From contig WBVU01000004.1 in assembly GCA_009192285.1 (NCBI GenBank), positions 4,052,001 through 4,116,000 of the forward strand: a DNA stretch of 64,000 bases. Reading direction: 5' to 3'. The notes under the pieces are model-generated. The model worked only from the letters and a program-made list of their open reading frames with translations. It was not told the origin of the DNA and made no database searches. Positions 59,455-64,000 of this stretch are shown piece after piece (positions within the stretch are counted from its first letter, which is position 1; the number at the start of each line of letters is the position of its first letter). Origin of the DNA: Morchella semilibera. Lineage: Eukaryota; Ascomycota; Pezizomycetes; Pezizales; Morchellaceae. The position numbers were made by a program, and so were the translations under genes.

Positions 59455-59790
59455 GTCCATGAGCGAGCTTTCGGCTCATTGGGGGCGCGTCTAATAGCGG
59501 ACTTGGGCTGGCTTGGGCGCGCCTTGATTACATGTGTTCTACCAGGCCCTAGAGCCATGCCATGGAAAGGCTTAAGGGCAGTTTTACTCAACTGAATAGT
59601 CTACCCTTTCGAGTATCCTACCATGTCGAAACGACGCCGGTTTGCTAAGTTAGCTGAGAGGGTGGCCTGTTTTCTTGACCATTGACCGCCGGCTCGATCG
59701 AGCTAGGTTACGAGCCTGCCGCTAGAGCTCGGGCCCTCCTATGGGCCTTGAGTCTATAGGCCGTCGGCTTGGTTCGAGTGGCTCATGGAC
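59455..59790. mobile_element. Short inverted-repeat element, about 336 bp (possible MITE)
   Basis: The ends are perfect ten-base inverted repeats: GTCCATGAGC at 59455-59464 and GCTCATGGAC at 59781-59790. The flanks TAGTGTGG and TAGATTGG agree at six of eight positions, a possible decayed 8-bp target duplication as in hAT-type elements. The inside is GC-richer than the surroundings, with GGGCTTGG and GGCTTGGTTCGAG-like motifs also seen near 28.37-28.43 kb. There is no coding capacity. Confidence 0.4.
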
Positions 59791-60135
59791 TAGATTGGTA
59801 GGGTTGGGCCATTCCTCCCCTCCCTGTATAAAAGGATAGGGGTACTTTTTTGTTTTTTTGGCACAGGGGCGGGCAAGAAAGTGTTGTCAGGATGGATTGA
59901 TATTGGGATTTAATGGATATGTATTGAAATAATGAGACTCCCTGAGGATCCGTAGACCCCCCCCCCGATCTGATTTCCCTTCTTCTACGATACACACATA
60001 TATAAAAACCAAAAGCGAAGAAGAAAAAAAACCCCAAAAAAAAAAAAAGAAACCAACAGAGAAAAAGCCAAAAAGCCAAACCCACAATCCAAAAAAACAA
60101 CCACCTCTCAACCCCCTAAAACTAACGTACCCAAA

Positions 60136-63100
60136 CTAACCCCCCCACGCCCCCCTCCACCGCGCCACAAACGCCCCCACCAGCCCCGCCTCGACCACAC
60201 CCCTCGCGGCGCCCAACGCCGCACTCGCAGCGCTTGTGGCCCGCGTCTCAAACACGAGCCCCTTCCTCCCCGGCGCATCATTGTCGTACTTGTCGGCGTA
60301 GAACTGCGTCAGCTTGACGGTCGGGTTGCGGACGGGGTCCTGGTCGCTGGCGCGCAGGCGGCGGACCCACTCGCGCTGCGGGACGGCGGCGAAGGAGAGG
60401 CCTGCGGCGCGCAGGGCCGGCAGCAGGTCGTGCGTCCAGGAGAAGACGCGGGGGTTCTGGACGTGGTAGACGGTGCTTGCGGTGTCTTGCGGGAGGGGCC
60501 CGAGGAGCCCGCTGAGCTCTAGGATGACGGTGGCGACCGTGTCCACGGGGAGCCAGGAGGGCGTCTATGTCCGGTCGGTCAGTTTAAGACGGTGGGGAAA
60601 GGGAGAAAAGGGGAATACCTCATCCAGCTCTGGCAGCGCCCCAACCGTGATCGCGCTCCGAATCATCAACGGGATCGCCTCCGTCTCGCTCCAAACCCCC
60701 GCCCTACTATCCCCCACAATCTGCCCGATCCTCAAAACCCTCGCATGCATCGCCTCGGCCGCCTTACCAACGACCCGCTCCGCAACAAGCTTACTCTTTG
60801 CATACCCCATATTCTGGGCGTGTTCCAGGCGCGGCACCTGCGCCTCCTCGATGCGCGCGGGCAGCGGCGTCCCCGCCGCCGCCGAGATGCTGCTGCAGAA
60901 GAAGAAGCGCGCGGGCGCAGCGGCGCGCACAGACAGGCACAGGCGCAGCAGGTGGTTCACGCCCGCGATGTGCTGGTGCTCGAACGACCCGACCGACATG
61001 TTGAAGTTGACGGCCCAGGCGCTGTGGATGACGGCCGTGAGGGTTTCGCGGAGGTGCGCGAGCGCCGCCGGGGGCAGGCCTAGGTCTGCGCGGCTGAAGT
61101 CGCTGGGCAGCGCGGTGACCTTGGCCATGAGTGTTTGCGGCTGCGGTAGGCGGCGGAGGTCCAGGGAGGTGCGGACTCGGGACTGGGCCTCCTCCGGGGA
61201 CGAGGCTCGCACCAGGCAGTAGACGCGCTTGACGCTCTCGAGGGGTAGGAGCTGCGCTAGGACGTGGGCGCCCAGAGAGCCCGTTGTTCCTGTCAAAATC
61301 TGTTTGGGTTAGTGTCAATGATCGGAATACAGGTAATGATCAAACTGCAGGTTTTTTGTTACATACCACCGTCTCACCGTCCACAACTGCGTTTCCGGGA
61401 ACGTGCGGTTCAAAGACCGAGTACTTGTCAATCAGGCGCTTCATAACCTCGATGTCGTCGACCGCCTCCATCTCGGTCCCCGTGCGGAGCGCATACAGAT
61501 ACCTTGCCAGACACTCGACGTTCGGCTGCTCAAACACCACAATCTGCGACAACCTGTGGCCGTTTCCGTTGAAGCTGAGCGTCCGCTTGAGCCTATTCCA
61601 CACGCTGATGGCGCGCAGACTGTCGACGCCCGCCAGGAAGAAATCCGACGTCTTGGACTCCAGGTCGACCCCCGTCTCCCGGAACAGCGACAGCAGGAAC
61701 TCCTCCAGCCCCGGGACATCAAGCACCAGCGTCCCCTCGGCGCTGTTCTCGAACGCGGCATAGATGGCGGCGATCTCGGCCTCAAACTGCTTATAGAATG
61801 CTGCGCGGATGACGGTGCCCTTGTCGGTGCTGGGGTACTCTGCGCCGCGGGCGACAACGCCGACCATCTCTTTCGAGATCTGCGAGAAGGCCTCCGCGCG
61901 GCTGTTTGCATCCTCGATTGCGGGCCACACACGCTCGCGCAGCTCGTCGTCGCTCAGGCCCGCGGCGTGTTCGCTGGCGATTATGAGGATTCCGGGCACG
62001 CTCTTGCCGATGCCGAAGACGACGCATTCCTTCACGAGCGGGTGCTCCCTGACCCTTCCCTCGATGGGGATGGGGAGGACCTTCTCGCCGTTGACCAGCG
62101 TGACCCTGTCGTCGATCCTGCCCAGGTACTTCCACGCGCCCTCGATCGTCCGGTGCTTCACGAACAGGTCCCTTGTGCGGAAGCTGTTTGGCGGGTCGTC
62201 CGAGTTACTGCACACCTTTGCGCGCCACCCGTCGCGCACCACAACCTCGTACGCATCGCTCCCCGGCACCCGGTCCATGAGCAGGTATGGCTCCAGCGGC
62301 GCGGGCACCCTCACATAGTTCCACGCGTCGTCCCCCTTTGGCCTGAACGAGGTCATGAGCTGGCCGGTCTCGGTGGCGCCGTAATGGCCAACCAGGTTGA
62401 CCCCCGCGGCGACCAAGCGGTCACCGAGCTCGTCCGGGCAGCTGCTGCCCCCAAAGAGCACGAGCTGGCAGCTGCGCAGCACGGCGACCCCGCGCGGCGT
62501 CTCGGCGAGCACCTTGAGCGCGTAGGGGACGCCGTAGAAGATCTGGGGCGCGGTGCGCTCCATTGCGGTGGCGAGGTTGGCGCCCGTGAGCGGCAGGCGC
62601 GGGTTGAAGAAGGAGATTGCGTTGCATGAGTGTACGGCGCGCATAAAGGATGAGATGCCGTGGTTGTGGTAGAGCGGGAGGGTGATGAAGCCGCGTAGCG
62701 GGAAGGACGACGAGTAGTTGAAGAGGCAGGCGGCGTGGGTCTGGAAGATTGGCTTTGGGAGGCCCGTGGAGCCCGAGGAGTGCACGATGAAGGCGATCTT
62801 TGAGGACTCGGCGGGGCTGGAGCGGTTGAGCGCCAGGCGTGGGCGGTGGGGGGGCGGCTTTGCGTAGGCGGACTTTGGGAGGATTGTGAAGCTGCGGAGG
62901 GTGGGTTTTGAGGATCTGATGGAGGTGAGGAGGGGGGAGAAGTCCGGGGTTGTGATTATGGTGTTGCATTTCGTGCTGGAGAGGAGGGCGGTCACGGCGT
63001 GGGCGGAGAGGCGGTTCGATAGGAGGAGGACGGAGAAGCCCAGGCGCTGGAGACCGAATATTGTAGCTATATAATCGATATTAGACGGTGCAAGTAGAGC

Positions 63101-63500
63101 CACCACCGTCCTCTCGCCATCAAATGGATCCTATACATAATAATATATATATTTCAATTAACAACCTAAAAACAGGGACAACAAGGAGTCAAAATCAAAA
63201 AAAGAGACCCACATTCGGGACCAGCCCAAGCTGAAGATATCCCCTTGCCGTCTCCTCCGCAAAGCCGTCCAGCATCTTTGCCGTGTAGCTAACATAGTCC
63301 GTTAGTCCGTTCTCCGACTCTGGATAGGCCACCAACGGCACGTCCGGGACGGTCCTTGCGCGGTTCACTATAAGGTCATTGATGGTATATAGGGTGTCTG
63401 TGATATCGCCCTGCTGCTGCTTCTCCTCCTCAACAGAGTGCTTGGAGGCATACCCAGGTGCGTCCTGGGCAGCGGGGAGTGTCAGAGCTGCGGAGCTCAT
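60136..63500 (-). CDS. NRPS-like A-T-R carboxylate reductase
   Basis: Four exons join in phase: 63500-63213, 63130-61367, 61299-60619 and 60564-60136, giving 1,053 residues, normal for this family. An adenylation domain activates a carboxylic acid with ATP: HSSGSTGLPK at 213-222, GATETG at 347-352, FRTRDLF at 413-419 (Arg replaces the usual Gly before Asp), LGRIDDRV at 432-439 and the catalytic Lys at 533 in STDKGT. A thiolation domain carries the phosphopantetheine Ser at about 600 (GVDSLRA). A short-chain-dehydrogenase-type reductase domain has the NADPH loop TGTTGSLG from 687, SSIS near 821 and Tyr850/Lys854 (YAKSK). All catalytic residues seem present. It should load an acid as thioester and release the aldehyde or alcohol. 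There is no condensation domain. An in-frame ATG at 63536 would add 12 residues. The substrate is unknown. Confidence 0.93.
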
Positions 63501-64000
63501 GATGGTGGTAATGCGTGGGGAGGTATAGAGTATCACTTCAGGCTACGTATATGAACGTTACTGCTACGAGATTGGGGGTGGGGGGGGGGTAAAGGGGTAT
63601 GAAGTATGAAGTATGAAAGACGAACGATGAGATGAGATGAGATGAGATGCAATGCGATGTACACCAAAGTAATAATAAATACGCGGCGATACCGACGACA
63701 AGACCGGAATCCACAACCCGGTCCGGATATCGCGTGTGATGCTTTTCCGGGCGATCGCCGAGTTGTACCCGGCCGGATATGACAGTTGTGTACATATCCG
63801 GGCGCGGCGCGCGGGTAGATTCTCTTTTCCCTATTATATTACACTGCGGATATATTCTTAGGCGGTGGATCGATCGACTGGGCACCTCGGCTTTCTTTTC
63901 TCTTTTGTGTTATATGTTCATGCGGGGTAGATCTATATTATATCTATCTATATATATATATTAATATAGTACCCATTCCCCTCACTCCTTCGTACCCATT
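63501..64000. promoter_or_regulatory. Reductase promoter with three CCGGATAT octamers
   Basis: Exact octamers at 63723-63730 and 63773-63780, an inverted one at 63794-63801, and the near match GCGGATAT at 63846. They lie 223-301 bp upstream of the start codon. Nearer the gene are GTATGAA and GATGA tandem repeats (63597-63650). This looks like a cluster of binding sites for a CGG-recognising regulator. Confidence 0.5.

Larger units (their letters stand above)
58716..60135. other. Intergenic region between regulator and reductase
   Basis: It holds the regulator promoter, with CCGGATAT at 58803-58810 and a G15 run at 58889-58903. It also holds AACCCTAACCCT near 59130, one TACATGTA (59275), the inverted-repeat element at 59455-59790, and the A/T-rich 3' flank of the reductase. 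Confidence 0.6.

Noticed and set aside
61403-62629. Long open frame of 408 codons on the + strand
   Set aside because: It is the antisense shadow of the GC-rich adenylation domain of the reductase.
1-64000. CRISPR array, bacterial operons or rRNA genes
   Set aside because: No regularly spaced direct repeats with unique spacers were seen, and no 5S or large rRNA signatures were recognised. The sequence is eukaryotic.

Overview
The window is nuclear DNA of a filamentous ascomycete (Pezizomycotina). The protein genes carry short spliceosomal introns, mostly about 54-90 bp, with GTANGT-type donors and CTAAY-like branch points. They belong to families typical of that group: a SUR7/PalI membrane protein, a Pth11-like rhodopsin-fold membrane protein, a Zn2Cys6 regulator and an NRPS-like reductase. 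Only eight protein genes and one tRNA gene can be supported, about one gene per 7-8 kb. The long intergenic stretches are full of microsatellites, poly-G/poly-C runs, poly-A/T runs and small inverted-repeat elements. Such low gene density would suit a Pezizales-like genome, but the species cannot be named from the sequence.

Layout: 2.4-3.4 kb (-) SUR7/PalI family gene with an apparent one-base frame break. 3.4-10.3 kb gene-free. 10.3-12.0 kb (-) Pth11-like integral membrane protein, six exons that join in frame. 12.1-19.5 kb gene-free, with a nested TA-flanked MITE-like element near 14.7-15.1 kb. 19.5-21.4 kb (-) zinc-finger protein with four in-frame exons. 21.4-32.1 kb gene-free apart from an intron-containing tRNA-Gly at 29.5 kb. 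32.1-37.5 kb (+) a very large WW-domain, Gln-rich, RG-rich, tandem-repeat protein. 39.7-40.1 kb (+) a small secreted six-cysteine protein. 40-48.4 kb gene-free. 48.5-51.3 kb (+) a Ser/Thr/Pro-rich protein with a Cys-rich zinc-binding core. 51.3-56.1 kb gene-free. 56.1-58.7 kb (-) Zn2Cys6 transcription factor. 60.1-63.5 kb (-) NRPS-like A-T-R reductase.

The last two genes look like a minimal specialised-metabolism locus. The octamer CCGGATAT, which contains the CGG triplet favoured by Zn2Cys6 proteins, occurs three times in 79 bp upstream of the reductase and once about 90 bp upstream of the regulator. I found it nowhere else in the window. This suggests that the factor controls the reductase and itself.

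The most striking signal at the scale of the whole window is the perfect palindrome TACATGTA. I counted 32 copies by eye, all outside the recognised coding exons, where chance predicts about one or two. Other points of interest are the low-complexity WW protein, the palindromic MITE with TA flanks, two GC-rich hairpins near 38.6 kb, and frame breaks in G-rich runs of two otherwise intact host genes.
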